A stretch of 64,000 nucleotides of DNA from Falsihalocynthiibacter arcticus (GCF_000812665.2 NZ_CP014327.1:310001-374000); one strand, 5' to 3'; positions 27,604-37,892 are shown, numbered from the stretch's first letter. Program-made: numbers and translations. The notes: a model not told the origin generated them from the sequence alone.

Positions 27604-30300
27604 CTGCCTCAAGACGCCTTAAACCGGAAAAACAGACTGCGTTTTTTTCCGAAGTTATCTTTATTGCCTGCCATTATTGCCGCGCTTCTGGTTGCGTCCG
27701 TTTGGTATGTGACGGAGCTTCAAACTAAAAAGATTTTTGCTCAGTCCTTGAGAGATGATGTCAGCGCCCTAGCCAACGACGTGCGCGCTAATCTTGAGAT
27801 TCACCTCAACAGCGACCTCTACCTCGCGCAGGGTCTCGCAGCGGCGCTCTCGATCGAACCGGACATGTCGCAGGAAACTTTTACTGAACTTGCAGCGGAA
27901 TTCTTCCGCAATAGTAAAAACGTTCGCAACGTGGCCGCGGCACCAGACATGGTAATCAAACTCATTTACCCAACCAAGGGCAATGAGACGACAATCGGCA
28001 TAGATTACAGAAAGCTCCCGATACAGCTGGCAGCTGTGCTACATGCTCGCGACACAAAGAAACTGGTCCTCACAGGGCCAGTCGAACTGGTCCAAGGGGG
28101 GCGGGCTTTTATTGGGCGCTACCCAATTTTCAACATGCATGCCCCGTCTGAACCCTTCTGGGGGGTCCTTGCAGCCGTCATTGATCTGGACCGCCTTTAC
28201 TCAACGAGCGGCCTTTATGATCCGTATTCAAAAATCAGCATCGCCCTTGAAAGCCAAGATACCGTGAATGGCGACCGGAAGATGTTTTTTGGAAATATAG
28301 AAACAATTCAGAACACCCCCGTTCAAATGGAAGTTCGTCTTCCCACGGGCGCATGGCGAATTTCAGCGGTGCCTAAAGAGGGCTGGAAAACGATACCTCC
28401 AGCACTCTGGCTTCTTCGAAGTGCGTTTTTGGTTGCAGCCCTGATGATCATTGCGCCCATGCTTGCCTCCGCATTCCTCATACACCAGCGCCATGAGTAT
28501 ATTGATGTTCTTTCTGAGCAAAAGGGCGATCTACATCGGCAATCCCGACGCCTTCACCTCGCCATGGAAGCCGCTGGGGCTGGAGTTTGGGAATTTGATG
28601 TCGACAAAAAAACGATCATCTGGGATGCGCGGATGAATGAACTGTATGGATACCCCCCCTCCTTTAGGGAACACTACCATACTGATTGGGCGGCTCGCAT
28701 TCATCCGGAAGATCGCGAACGAGCAGAAGCTGATTTTGAGGCTGGGGTTGGTGGGCGCGTTCATTTTAGATCCGTTTACCGAATCCTATTGCCAAATGGC
28801 GGCATTCGCCACGTCCGTTCTTTAGCAAACATAATTCAATTCAAAGGGCGTACAAAAATTGTTGGAGTAAATTGGGATGTTACCGAAGAAACAGAAATGC
28901 AAAAATCGCTCGAGGCCGCAAATCAAAATTTAAAAGAGAAAAACTTTGAAATAGAACTGGCGAGACAGCGCGTCGAGTTCCTTGCTCACCACGACGCACT
29001 TACTGAACTTCCCAATCGTCGCTTCCTTGATCAACGCCTTGAAGAACACAAAGTGAGCTACGCCGCAGGCGAAGCTTTTGCTGGTGTTCTCCAGATAGAT
29101 TTGGACGGATTTAAGACTGTAAATGACACATTAGGCCATTTAGCAGGTGACAATATTCTAAATCAAGTCGGCAATATCCTAAGAACTCTTATTGACGATC
29201 AAGATCATGTTATTAGACTCGGTGGAGATGAGTTCATCATTTTCATTAGCAGAAAAAGTAAGAGTTTTTTCGCGCAAGAGAACCATCTGCAAACCCTCGC
29301 GGAAAAAATAATCCGCCGATTATCCTTACCTCTCAGTGTTTCAAATGGAAAAATAACAATTGGGGCGTCGATCGGTATCGCTACGGACGCTATTTCCACG
29401 ACAACTCCACAAAACATCCTAAGGGACGCCGATGTCGCATTATATGAGGCTAAAATCTTGGGAAGAGGCCAGTTTCAACTCTGCGACACAGAACTTCGAC
29501 GCACTTTAGATCGCAAAAATAGTTTTCTCTCTGAGATAGAAATCGCGCTGACAGAAGGGCAAATGATACCCTATTATCAACCCCAATACAGCGGTTCGGA
29601 TTTGTCGTTTTTTGGTGTCGAAGCGCTCGCCCGTTGGAACCACCCAACCCGTGGCCTTCTCACTCCCAAAGATTTTCTTGAAAACGCAAAAGAAATTGGA
29701 AGAGATGCCGATATTGACCGTGCAATACTTCTTTGTGTTTTAGCGGATCGCATTAGCTGGCAAAAGGCGGGAGCCATTGTACCAAGGATTTCGGTAAATG
29801 TGTCCGCGAGGCAGATAGCTAGTCCACATATTTTGGATGACCTCGCAAAACTGGATATTCCACGTGGTTCCATATGTTTTGAATTAGTAGAATCGATTTT
29901 TATGGATGATGAAAATCAAATGCTGAAAGATAATGTTGCAGGCATAAAGGACATGGGAATCGAAATTGAAATCGATGATTTTGGAACAGGGTTCGCGTCG
30001 ATTGTTGCCCTACAAAAGCTTCGCCCCATGCGCCTTAAAATTGACAATCAACTTGTTACTCCAATTAGTTTCTCCCCGTCCGCGCGGAAAATTGTTGCTT
30101 CTCTAATTGAGATTGGGCGCTCCCTTGATATTGAGGTTATCGCTGAGGGCATTGAAACCCAATTTCACATCGACACCCTTCAAAGTATGGGATGTCACGC
30201 GCTCCAGGGCTACGCACTTTGTCGGCCCATGTCGGGGGATAGTTTTTTTGAACTCCTCGTGCGAGATCAAATTCATGTGGGAAAAGTGACGACCTCATAG
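27604..30300 (+). CDS. CHASE-PAS-GGDEF-EAL cyclic-di-GMP protein
   Basis: Bifunctional diguanylate cyclase / phosphodiesterase of about 898 residues. A membrane helix (LPAIIAALLVASVWYV) precedes an extracytoplasmic CHASE-like domain, a second helix (AALMIIAPMLASAFLIH), a PAS domain (AGAGVWEFDVDKKTIIW), GGDEF (LGGDEFIIF intact) and EAL (GVEALARW, with DDFGTGFASI and EGIET). Both catalytic signatures look intact. No ATG or GTG start is in frame; CTG 27604 has AGGAG 8 bases upstream and gives a basic N-terminus. TTG 27664 would cut into the first membrane helix. It follows the kinase as the output arm of the cluster. Confidence 0.88.
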   Translation: MPQDALNRKNRLRFFPKLSLLPAIIAALLVASVWYVTELQTKKIFAQSLRDDVSALANDVRANLEIHLNSDLYLAQGLAAALSIEPDMSQETFTELAAEFFRNSKNVRNVAAAPDMVIKLIYPTKGNETTIGIDYRKLPIQLAAVLHARDTKKLVLTGPVELVQGGRAFIGRYPIFNMHAPSEPFWGVLAAVIDLDRLYSTSGLYDPYSKISIALESQDTVNGDRKMFFGNIETIQNTPVQMEVRLPTGAWRISAVPKEGWKTIPPALWLLRSAFLVAALMIIAPMLASAFLIHQRHEYIDVLSEQKGDLHRQSRRLHLAMEAAGAGVWEFDVDKKTIIWDARMNELYGYPPSFREHYHTDWAARIHPEDRERAEADFEAGVGGRVHFRSVYRILLPNGGIRHVRSLANIIQFKGRTKIVGVNWDVTEETEMQKSLEAANQNLKEKNFEIELARQRVEFLAHHDALTELPNRRFLDQRLEEHKVSYAAGEAFAGVLQIDLDGFKTVNDTLGHLAGDNILNQVGNILRTLIDDQDHVIRLGGDEFIIFISRKSKSFFAQENHLQTLAEKIIRRLSLPLSVSNGKITIGASIGIATDAISTTTPQNILRDADVALYEAKILGRGQFQLCDTELRRTLDRKNSFLSEIEIALTEGQMIPYYQPQYSGSDLSFFGVEALARWNHPTRGLLTPKDFLENAKEIGRDADIDRAILLCVLADRISWQKAGAIVPRISVNVSARQIASPHILDDLAKLDIPRGSICFELVESIFMDDENQMLKDNVAGIKDMGIEIEIDDFGTGFASIVALQKLRPMRLKIDNQLVTPISFSPSARKIVASLIEIGRSLDIEVIAEGIETQFHIDTLQSMGCHALQGYALCRPMSGDSFFELLVRDQIHVGKVTTS

Positions 30301-30666
30301 AATAGGCCGGCATTCGCAAATTCTTCACTGTTTTAACACATAAATACAAAACTAAAATTCGACCAGACCAACGCGCGCCCATGTAAACGCGCCCTTGTAT
30401 TGAATCTAGAAAATTTTGGCATAAACAGTAATAAAACGCTACCCAAGAAACCCTTGGACGGTCGCGATGTTCTAACGTACTCATGTTTTGAGAAGCTTTG
30501 GTCCGTTTCCTGCATCAGTTTATTTAGAAATTAGCAGTAGTTCCCCCAATTATGAATGGACGATCGATTCAGTCGTTCATAGCAACACACGAGAAAGTTC
30601 ACTAGACTTAGAGGCGTGCTTGGAAGCAACAGCGTTCACCTAAAGACGACCAGAAGTAGTTCGTGA
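30301..30666. other. Stretch without a recognised gene
   Basis: AT-richer region between the GGDEF-EAL gene and an IS3 remnant. I see no supported ORF or RNA gene. Confidence 0.5.
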
Positions 30667-31008
30667 ATTCAAGCGAACCCTAGCATTGTCGTCAGCAATA
30701 ACGGCACCGAACTGAGAGGTAGCGTAATTCTGAAATGGCAGGAAGATCGCAAAGTCGAGTGGTATTAAATCGCCCATGGCAAACCAATGCTGAACGGATT
30801 TTTCCAAAGCTTCAATGGAAGTATGACAGATGAATGCCTGTACGAGCACCTACTCGATAAACTGTGCCATGCCCGCAATCTAGTGGCGGCATAGCGCATC
30901 GACTACAACTACCACCGCCCGCACTCCAGCCTCGCTGGCATGTCACCAGCTGGATATGTTAACAGGCCAAAGAAGAACCAAAACCTGAGCTGGACTAACT
31001 CACATTAG
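30667..31008 (+). pseudogene. IS3-family transposase OrfB remnant
   Basis: One frame reads like the C-terminal third of an IS3 OrfB (DDE integrase): VVSNNGTELRGSVILKW, then KPMLNGFFQSFNGSMTDECL, then IDYNYHRPHSSLAGMSP. It is interrupted by stops at 30766 (TAA) and 30892 (TAG) and ends at a TAG at 31006. The N-terminal part and OrfA are absent. A terminal repeat-like GGGGAACAGGTCA follows to 31031. Inactive fragment. Confidence 0.85.
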
Positions 31009-31010
31009 CG

Positions 31011-31031
31011 GCCACTTAGGGGAACAGGTCA
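31011..31031 (+). mobile_element. Probable right end of the IS3-family remnant
   Basis: GCCACTTAGGGGAACAGGTCA, just after the transposase stop, has the form of an IS3-group terminal inverted repeat. No matching left end was found upstream. Confidence 0.45.
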
Positions 31032-31232
31032 TTCAGTATACATGTGTATTTATGTTTATCGCATAGTGCTACTTGGTTATGAATTTCCTGGGAACGGTTT
31101 TGACTCCCCACATAAGGATTCGCCTTTAGGGCAACCGATCCTCAAGATTTCTTCTATTCCAAAAAGTCTGTGTTTTCTTCAAATTCATCGCTTGACCTTA
31201 TCCAAACATTTACCTAAACAGCCATTCAGTAT

Positions 31233-31309
31233 GGCGGAGTAGCTCAGTTGGTTAGAGCAGCGGAATCATAATCCGCGTGCCGGGGGTTCAAGTCCCTCCT
31301 CCGCTACCA
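31233..31309 (+). tRNA. tRNA-Met (CAT), elongator type
   Basis: A 77-nt cloverleaf with encoded CCA. Acceptor GGCGGAG pairs with CTCCGCT (first pair G-U), the anticodon stem GCGGA/TCCGC encloses loop ATCATAA (anticodon CAT), and the T loop is TTCAAGT. Overall it resembles alphaproteobacterial elongator Met rather than initiator Met, which has a different acceptor. Confidence 0.93.
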
Positions 31310-31575
31310 AAATCCCATTAGAATTCAGGCTGTTATAGTCAGTGGCCAAAATCTTCTCTACTATTTTCCACCGGGACTGCAATAGGGCTGCAGCCCCGTG
31401 AGTAGGATAGTAACCCGAAGTTCGCCGATTGTCTCATTACTCAGGTCGAATTCCTGTTCGGCATCTCAACTAAGGCCAGAGATTGCCGCGAAAGTTACCA
31501 AGAAAATCCTACAGATGGCCTTCGTTTAGGGCTTCCATGATTGGCCACAGCGAAGACAGGTAACCTTGACAGTGT

Positions 31576-32942
31576 TCAGGTCAAACGCTGCCAAGCTTGC
31601 GCGTATGCTGTGAGGCTATCCACTTGTTTTGACGCCGCGACTACATCCGGCGAAGGTATCGCACTTGAGGACCCACACAAAAGCGCGGCCCCGATGCTCG
31701 TGCCTGTTGCTGAAAGACTTCGAAAGATCGGGCGACCCGTCGCAGCCCCCAGCATGTCGAGGAAATACGCGTTTCGCGCGAAGGGGCCCTCAACAATGGT
31801 TGGCCCTTTGGCCCCCGTGAGGTCAAGGCAGGTTTGCGTCATGAGGGCTAGATAATAGGACAATGCAATCGCCCGCACCCCTGAACCTTCGGCGGGTTCA
31901 CCGCCATGCCACTGCATTTCGTGCCCTTGATATGGCCCGCTTTCGTTTTCGACGGACGGCAGCAACTTGATCCCGCCTGACAACACGGCTTGCTCGTCGC
32001 TTTCGGACGCCTCGAAGGGGTGCCCGTTCTGAATTCGCTCAAATTCTCGCCCCCCCATGAAGCGCGCAGAAGGCACCATATATCCGAGAGCATTCACATT
32101 GATCAGGGTGTCGCGGCTGGGATCATTGGCAAAACTCCCCCACCGACGGACATCGCAATCACCCATGTTCCCGTTGAAACAACTGAAAATGGCGTCTTTT
32201 GCGTTAGTAAATGCGGATACAAAGAAGCATTTGAATCGTGAATGCCGCAGACCACGGGGGTGCTGGCTGGTAGGCCGGTGACCATCGCGATTTCAGGCAG
32301 AAGCGTGCCCAGAACGTCACCGGATTTATGCACGGGCGCAATTTTTTGTTCGATACCAAGTCGCTCTGGGAGGTTAGAAAACTGCGATTCATGCGGGTTC
32401 CATAGGTCCGTGTGGCAGCCGATGGACGTCACATCATTCGCCACGACACCAGTTAGCCGATGTCCCCAATATTGCGGATACCCAACGATATGCGCGGTGC
32501 GTGTTTTTAAATCTAGGTCCTGAGAAAACTGATAATGGAGTTGCGCGCCAACGTTCAGCCCGTGGGCCAAGCGCGGCGATCCAGTTTGCGAGAAGGGGGG
32601 GCGCAAGGCATCATACCGCGCCGAAATTTCCGCGGGGATCGGATGTTCGTAATCAAGAATGGGTGCTGCCAAGGCGCCCTGAGCATCGAGCAATGCGGCA
32701 CACGCCCCGTGGGTTGTGACCGAAATCGCGCCCACACCGTGTTCACGATGAAACGACTTGAGCGCGGCCAGCAGGAATTCCCAATGCCCTTCGGTATCAA
32801 AATGCGCCCAAGGCGGCCCCGCCAGAACGGTATTGGGGCGGGTGACAACAGCAATTTCTTTTAGGGTCGAAAGATCGACAAGGGCGAGTTTCGCATTGGT
32901 CTTGCCAATATCGATAACGGCTATGTGGCGCGGGTTCGTCAT
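31576..32942 (-). CDS. rhaK: Rhamnulose kinase RhaK, FGGY family (one-base frameshift in this sequence)
   Basis: FGGY-type sugar kinase phosphorylating L-rhamnulose. The N-terminal half opens [23 protein letters not shown] and has [13 protein letters not shown]; the C-terminal half continues [16 protein letters not shown] and [16 protein letters not shown]. The C5 run 32137-32141 (plus strand) separates them; one added base gives a continuous 455 residues. The ATG at 32942 overlaps the rhaU stop (ATGA). It is the last gene of rhaRSTPQUK. In R. leguminosarum the homologous kinase is also needed for rhamnose uptake, so an intact gene is expected in vivo. Confidence 0.88.
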
Positions 32943-33256
32943 TGCATGTGAAACAACATTGGGAGGGGCATGGCAACTGGTGCGCCGCTCTGCTCTGTCT
33001 CCATGATATCCGCCATATGCGCCCACCATTTTTGCATCACCGGATGGTCCGCAAGCGCGTCCATTCCATGCCCGTCGGAGCGAAGGAGTATTCCAATCAA
33101 CAGGTTGGTTTCCGCATCAAAATGGATACTATAGTCGCTCACCCCTGCCTCGTGCAAAAGCGCGACAAGCTCGGGCCAAATGGCATCGTGGCGGCGCTGA
33201 TACTCGTTCGCCATTCCCACGTTTAGACGCATCCGAAAAACATACCGTTCGCTCAT
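32939..33256 (-). CDS. rhaU: L-rhamnose mutarotase
   Basis: A 105-residue RhaM/RhaU epimerase that interconverts the anomers of L-rhamnose. Family features visible are [15 protein letters not shown] at the start, [20 protein letters not shown] and [15 protein letters not shown]. The start at 33256 overlaps the rhaQ stop (ATGA), and the stop overlaps the rhaK start. Translationally coupled within the transporter operon. Confidence 0.92.
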   Translation of the reverse strand: MSERYVFRMRLNVGMANEYQRRHDAIWPELVALLHEAGVSDYSIHFDAETNLLIGILLRSDGHGMDALADHPVMQKWWAHMADIMETEQSGAPVAMPLPMLFHMQ

Positions 33257-34257
33257 CGTTTCTTCGCCCTTGCGGCCATAGTCCATAGCCGCGGCAATGC
33301 AATTACACCGATCAGAAGCAGGCCGATGAATATCGACATGACGATGCCTGGCACATTCAACAGGCCCAGCCCAAAGGTGACAAGCCCCATGACGAAAGCC
33401 GCAATAACAACACCGGGAATGGAGCCAGACCCACCAAGGATATTGACACCGCCAAGAACAACCATGGTGACCACCTCAAGCTCCATCCCCTGCGCGATAC
33501 TTGGGCGGGTAGACCCAAGGCGGGACGTGAGGCAAATGGCAGCCACGCCCGACATCAATCCCGTAAGCAGGAACAGGATGAACTTCACCCGTTGCACGCG
33601 AATGCCGCTAAAGAGTGCGCCAGTGGGATTGTTACCAATGGCATAAACCGAGCGACCAAAGCTGGTTTTATGCAGCAACACGCCATAGATCACCGCAATA
33701 ATAACGAAGAACAGCATCTCGACCGTGAAGACCCAATATATATACCCCTGCCCAAACCATGCGAAGCTTGTGGGGTAGCCGCGAAAGGCGTCGTCGCCCA
33801 AAATAATATAGCTGATCCCGCGAAACAGGCTCATGGTGCCGATGGTCACAACAATCGACGGAAGGCCCAAAACGGTAACAAAAACCGCGTTGAACGCCCC
33901 GCACAAAAGCCCGACCGTCAAGCCAATCGCCACCAGTTCAGGCGTTCCAGCCCCGTGTTGAACCGCCAAGCCCATTGCCGTACTTGCAAGGGCAATGATG
34001 GAGGCCACCGAAAGATCAATCTCCCCTGCGATAATCAACAGGGCCATTGCAAAAGCGATCATCGCCTTTTCGGTGAAATTGAACGTTGCATCGCTCAGGT
34101 TCCAAGCGTTTAGAAAATAGGGCGAGGTAAAGCTGTTGACCACAAAAATGGCGACTGCAACGGCAAGTAGGAGGCTTTCCCAACTCCGGAACGTGCGAAA
34201 AGCGCGGCTGTTCAGGCGGTCGGGGATATTGCGCAGGGGCGCTAACGTATCACTCAT
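33253..34257 (-). CDS. rhaQ: Rhamnose ABC transporter permease RhaQ
   Basis: A 334-residue CUT2-family sugar permease with about nine to ten membrane helices. Typical segments are [40 protein letters not shown], and [20 protein letters not shown] near the end. It pairs with RhaP to form the channel, driven by RhaT. Start and stop each overlap the neighbours by 4 bases. Confidence 0.92.
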   Translation of the reverse strand: MSDTLAPLRNIPDRLNSRAFRTFRSWESLLLAVAVAIFVVNSFTSPYFLNAWNLSDATFNFTEKAMIAFAMALLIIAGEIDLSVASIIALASTAMGLAVQHGAGTPELVAIGLTVGLLCGAFNAVFVTVLGLPSIVVTIGTMSLFRGISYIILGDDAFRGYPTSFAWFGQGYIYWVFTVEMLFFVIIAVIYGVLLHKTSFGRSVYAIGNNPTGALFSGIRVQRVKFILFLLTGLMSGVAAICLTSRLGSTRPSIAQGMELEVVTMVVLGGVNILGGSGSIPGVVIAAFVMGLVTFGLGLLNVPGIVMSIFIGLLLIGVIALPRLWTMAARAKKR

Positions 34258-35237
34258 GTGGATTTCTCCGCTGATTTGAGGATGATGCGGCCTTTGGTAC
34301 GGCCCGCACTGGCGTTGAAGGCCACGGCGATCAGGATGGCGCTACCGGAAATGGCCAACTGCCAGAACGGAGAGATATTGACGACAGGAAGCGCGTTTTT
34401 CACGACCCCCAAAAAGAGGGCTCCCAAAACGGCACCGCCGACCGAGCCGATCCCACCCGCAATCGAAATGCCGCCGATCACGCAAGCGGCCACAACTTCG
34501 AGTTCAAACCCACCGGCGATATCCACATAGGCCACGGCATAACGCGCCACCCAAAGATACCCAGTGAGGCCAGCCAGTGCGCCGGAGATCACAAAGGCAA
34601 AAAACTGCGTTTTGCCCACGTTGATGCCAGTGTAAACGGCCGCGTGTGGATTCCCCCCCACGGCATAGATCGACCGACCTAAAGGCGTGCGCGACATCAC
34701 CACAGCAAAGATGACGACGGCCACAATTGCAGCCCAAGAGAGGATTGGCAATCCAAGAATTTCAGCGCGCGGGAAGCCGGTAAAAGAGGCGCTCATCTCA
34801 TGGGAATTGACCCATTTTCCGTCGGAAATCAAAAAAATCATGCCCCTAAAGATTGTCATTGTACCCAGTGTCACCACGATGGGCGGGATCGACAGTTTCC
34901 ACACCAAGATACCGTTAATCGCCCCCATCAGCCCGCCAAGAAGGATGGCAATCGCAATGATCACTGGAATGGGCAGGTCGGGAAAAGCCACGTTGATCAT
35001 TGCCACGGCCATACCTGTGAGTGCAAGATTTGCCGCGACCGAGAGGTCGATGCAACGGGTCAAGATAACGACCATTTGGCCCAAGGCCAGTATGATCAAG
35101 GGCGCAGTATCATTGAAGACATTGGCAAGATTCGCAGGGGCGACAAAGCCACTAAATCGCGATGCGGCTAAGATAAGCAAGAGGCCAATGGCACCCGCTA
35201 GGATAGTTTCGCGCACGGGAATTTTACGAGATAGCAT
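34254..35237 (-). CDS. rhaP: Rhamnose ABC transporter permease RhaP
   Basis: A 327-residue CUT2-family sugar permease paralogous to RhaQ. Motifs include LTRCIDLSVAANLALTGMAV, IPPIVVTLGTMTIFRGMIF and VIGGISIAGGIGSVGGAVLG. The ATG at 35237 is chosen because it starts 4 bases after the rhaT stop and opens MLSRKIPVRETILAGAIG; in-frame ATGs upstream fall inside rhaT. Confidence 0.92.
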   Translation of the reverse strand: MLSRKIPVRETILAGAIGLLLILAASRFSGFVAPANLANVFNDTAPLIILALGQMVVILTRCIDLSVAANLALTGMAVAMINVAFPDLPIPVIIAIAILLGGLMGAINGILVWKLSIPPIVVTLGTMTIFRGMIFLISDGKWVNSHEMSASFTGFPRAEILGLPILSWAAIVAVVIFAVVMSRTPLGRSIYAVGGNPHAAVYTGINVGKTQFFAFVISGALAGLTGYLWVARYAVAYVDIAGGFELEVVAACVIGGISIAGGIGSVGGAVLGALFLGVVKNALPVVNISPFWQLAISGSAILIAVAFNASAGRTKGRIILKSAEKST

Positions 35238-35241
35238 AGCC

Positions 35242-36777
35242 CTATGCCTCCTGATTTTGGGGTGCCGGAGAGATGCCAGCGGCATGACGTACGAGTGTTT
35301 CAGGGCGCAAGTCATCACCAGAAAGTTCCGTCGCAATCAGCCCGTCGCGCATTACGATCACACGGTCGGACATGCCAATCACTTCTGGGATTTCGGAACT
35401 GACCAAAATAACGGAAAGTCCCTGCGAGGCCAATTCCGCCATGAATTCATGCACCGCCGCTTTTGACCCGATGTCGATACCTTTGGTGGGTTCATCAAGG
35501 ATGATGACCTGTGGCTGAGTGGCGAGCCATTTCGCAATGACCACCTTTTGTTGGTTCCCGCCAGAGAGATTACCCACGTCTTGATCCAGTGAGGCCGCCC
35601 GCAGATCGAGCCGTTCTGCATATTCACGTGCCAGTTTGAATTCCTCGGCGAGTTGCAAAAAGCCATTTCGTGAAGTGCGTTTGAGCGACGGTAACGTGAT
35701 GTTTTGGAAAATTGGCAGGCCTATCACTGCGCCCTGTTTGCCGCGATCTTCGGGCACATAAACGATCCCGTTGGCGACCGCATCCGCAGGCGAGCGGATG
35801 ACGCGAATTTTGCCATTGATTTTGCACACACCCTTGGTGGGTTTTGTAATACCGAACAGCGACTGCATAAACTCCGAGCGCCCTGCCCCCACAAGCCCGT
35901 AGAACCCAAGAATTTCGCCACGCTTGAGGGAGAAACCGATATCGTCAAATTCCGTTGGATGCGCATATCCAACCACCTGCAAAACTTCCTCGCCGACATC
36001 GTGTTTACGGTCAGGAAAAATCTGTTCCACAGGGCGACCAACCATCATTTTGACCAGCGCATTTTCGTCGATGTCAGAGATCAGTCCGTCGCCCACAAAT
36101 GTCCCGTCACGAAATACGGTGTAGCGGTCGGCAATGCGGAAAATTTCATCAAATTTGTGGCTGATAAACAGGATCGCTTTACCTTGGGATTTGAGCGTTT
36201 CAACCAGCTCATACAACTCCTCAATCTCTTTATGAGAGAGGGCCGCTGTGGGTTCGTCCATAATCACAACACGCGCGTCAACAGAAAGAGCACGGGCGAT
36301 GGCCACAAGGTGTTTGCTCGCAATTCCGAGGTCTCGCAGTTGTGCATTGGTGCTGAAAGGTGCGCCGATTTCGTCGAGGAGTATTTGCGCCGCACGTTGC
36401 ATTTCGGCCTTGTCGATCAGGCCAAGTTTTGTGCGCGGTGCGTGGCCGATGAAGATGTTTTCTGCCACGGACAACTCATCAAACAACACGGTTTCTTGGT
36501 GGATCGCCGTAATGCCAGCGCCGGACGCCGCGTTTGGGCTGCTGAAGGAAATCGGTTCACCATTGATGCGGATTGTGCCGCCGTCTGGCGGATAAATACC
36601 TGTCAAAATCTTGACGGTCGTGGATTTTCCAGCGCCGTTTTCCCCAACAAGAGCAGTCACTTGACCCGGATAAAGATCAAGGGTGACCTGATCCAATGCT
36701 TTCACGCCCGGAAAGGTTTTGGTGATCGCATCCATTGAGACAACGGGCGTATTGGCTGGTGCTGCACGCTCTGTCAT
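35242..36777 (-). CDS. rhaT: Rhamnose ABC transporter ATP-binding protein RhaT
   Basis: A 511-residue CUT2 ATPase with two ABC domains, as usual for sugar importers. The first has Walker A ALVGENGAGKSTTVKIL and Walker B VVIMDEPTAALSHKE; the second has a degenerate Walker A (GLVGAGRSEFMQSLFG) and signature NLSGGNQQKVVIAKWL with IILDEPTKGIDIG. It drives rhamnose import with RhaPQ and RhaS. The start at 36777 opens MTERAAPANTP, and 84 bases separate it from rhaS. Confidence 0.93.
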   Translation of the reverse strand: MTERAAPANTPVVSMDAITKTFPGVKALDQVTLDLYPGQVTALVGENGAGKSTTVKILTGIYPPDGGTIRINGEPISFSSPNAASGAGITAIHQETVLFDELSVAENIFIGHAPRTKLGLIDKAEMQRAAQILLDEIGAPFSTNAQLRDLGIASKHLVAIARALSVDARVVIMDEPTAALSHKEIEELYELVETLKSQGKAILFISHKFDEIFRIADRYTVFRDGTFVGDGLISDIDENALVKMMVGRPVEQIFPDRKHDVGEEVLQVVGYAHPTEFDDIGFSLKRGEILGFYGLVGAGRSEFMQSLFGITKPTKGVCKINGKIRVIRSPADAVANGIVYVPEDRGKQGAVIGLPIFQNITLPSLKRTSRNGFLQLAEEFKLAREYAERLDLRAASLDQDVGNLSGGNQQKVVIAKWLATQPQVIILDEPTKGIDIGSKAAVHEFMAELASQGLSVILVSSEIPEVIGMSDRVIVMRDGLIATELSGDDLRPETLVRHAAGISPAPQNQEA

Positions 36778-36820
36778 GTCGACACTCTTTCGGAAATGAA
36801 GGGGGTTTTTGAAAGGGCCC

Positions 36821-36839
36821 GGCGCAGGACACCCGCGCC
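36821..36839 (-). promoter_or_regulatory. Hairpin between rhaS and rhaT
   Basis: GGCGC (36821-36825) can pair with GCGCC (36835-36839). Such stems after a binding-protein gene often stabilise its mRNA or partly terminate, raising the binding protein relative to the ATPase and permeases. The stem is short, so this is tentative. Confidence 0.35.
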
Positions 36840-36861
36840 AGACCAGATTATGCAAGCAATC

Positions 36862-37857
36862 TTAGAAGATCGACTTGAATGCTTCGATGTTGCTGGCGTC
36901 GTAAACAAACGGATCAGCCATCGCGCCTTCGTTGGCGTCATCAAGTGTCAAATTGCCCATGCGGCCCATCGGGATTTCCGCGCCGGGAGCAGCGACAACA
37001 CCATTTTGGCTCAACTCATAGGCCAACATTGTTGCGGAATAGCCCAGATCGATTGGGTTCCAAATCGCGAAGGATTGCGACGCACCGCTTTCGATGGCTC
37101 CGGCCATTTCCGACGGCAAGCCAAGGCCGGTTACGTTCACTTGGCCAACTTTGCCTGCATCAACCACAGCTTGTGCGGCTGCAACGATGCCAACAGATGT
37201 TGGCGCAATGATTGCGTCAAGGTCAGGATAGGATTGCATAAGACCTGTGGCCTCGCGGTAGGATTTATCAGCAAGGTCATCGCCGTAAACCGTAGCAACA
37301 ACTTCGATGCCCGGATAGTCGCCCATAACTTTGTTCATCTCTTCCATCCAGATATTCTGGTTGGTCGAAGTTGTTGTGGCCGAAAGCAAGGCAACTTCAC
37401 CGCCATCAGGCAAGTGATCCGCGGCGAGTTTGATGATCATATTGCCGATCAACGGGTTCGAGGAAGGGTTGAGGTGCAATTGACGCCCCTCTGCTGCCAC
37501 GCCGGAATCCCAGCTGATGACGGTGATTCCACGGTCCATGGCGCGCTTTAATGCAGGCACAAGGGCGTCAGTATCGTTCGCAGAGATTGCAATCGCGTCA
37601 ACATTCTGCGCGATCAACGCATTAATGACCTCAATTTGGCCTTCGGCGGTTGTGTCTGTTGGACCCGTATAGATGATCTCGACATTGCCAAGCTCGTCGG
37701 CGGCCTCTTGAGCGCCTTCTGCGGCAGCTTCGAAAAAGCCGATGCCGAGCGCCTTGACGACCAGTGCGATTCGAACATTTTCCGCAGCCATTACGGGGCT
37801 TGCGAACATTGCTGAGACAATAACCGCCGAAGCAGCTAGTTTCTTAAGTACACTCAT
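36862..37857 (-). CDS. rhaS: Rhamnose ABC transporter substrate-binding protein RhaS
   Basis: A 331-residue periplasmic binding protein. A signal peptide occupies residues 1-24 (MSVLKKLAASAVIVSAMFAS, cleaved after MAA), followed by the RbsB-like fold: NVRIALVVKALGIGFFEAAA, AIAISANDTDALVPAL, and VISWDSGVA. An AAGGGAGG site precedes the ATG by 5-6 bases. It is the second gene after rhaR; the operon content identifies rhamnose as the ligand. Confidence 0.93.
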   Translation of the reverse strand: MSVLKKLAASAVIVSAMFASPVMAAENVRIALVVKALGIGFFEAAAEGAQEAADELGNVEIIYTGPTDTTAEGQIEVINALIAQNVDAIAISANDTDALVPALKRAMDRGITVISWDSGVAAEGRQLHLNPSSNPLIGNMIIKLAADHLPDGGEVALLSATTTSTNQNIWMEEMNKVMGDYPGIEVVATVYGDDLADKSYREATGLMQSYPDLDAIIAPTSVGIVAAAQAVVDAGKVGQVNVTGLGLPSEMAGAIESGASQSFAIWNPIDLGYSATMLAYELSQNGVVAAPGAEIPMGRMGNLTLDDANEGAMADPFVYDASNIEAFKSIF

Positions 37858-37892
37858 GGTTTCCTCCCTTAAGAGTGGTTGAATTGGGCAAG

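Noticed and set aside
30640-30849. Minus-strand ORF of 69 residues over the transposase remnant
   Set aside because: It is antisense to the IS3 OrfB relic, which explains the coding-like composition.
34687-35466. Long plus-strand ORF of 259 residues opposite rhaP/rhaT
   Set aside because: Shadow of two well-identified genes on the other strand; no family features.
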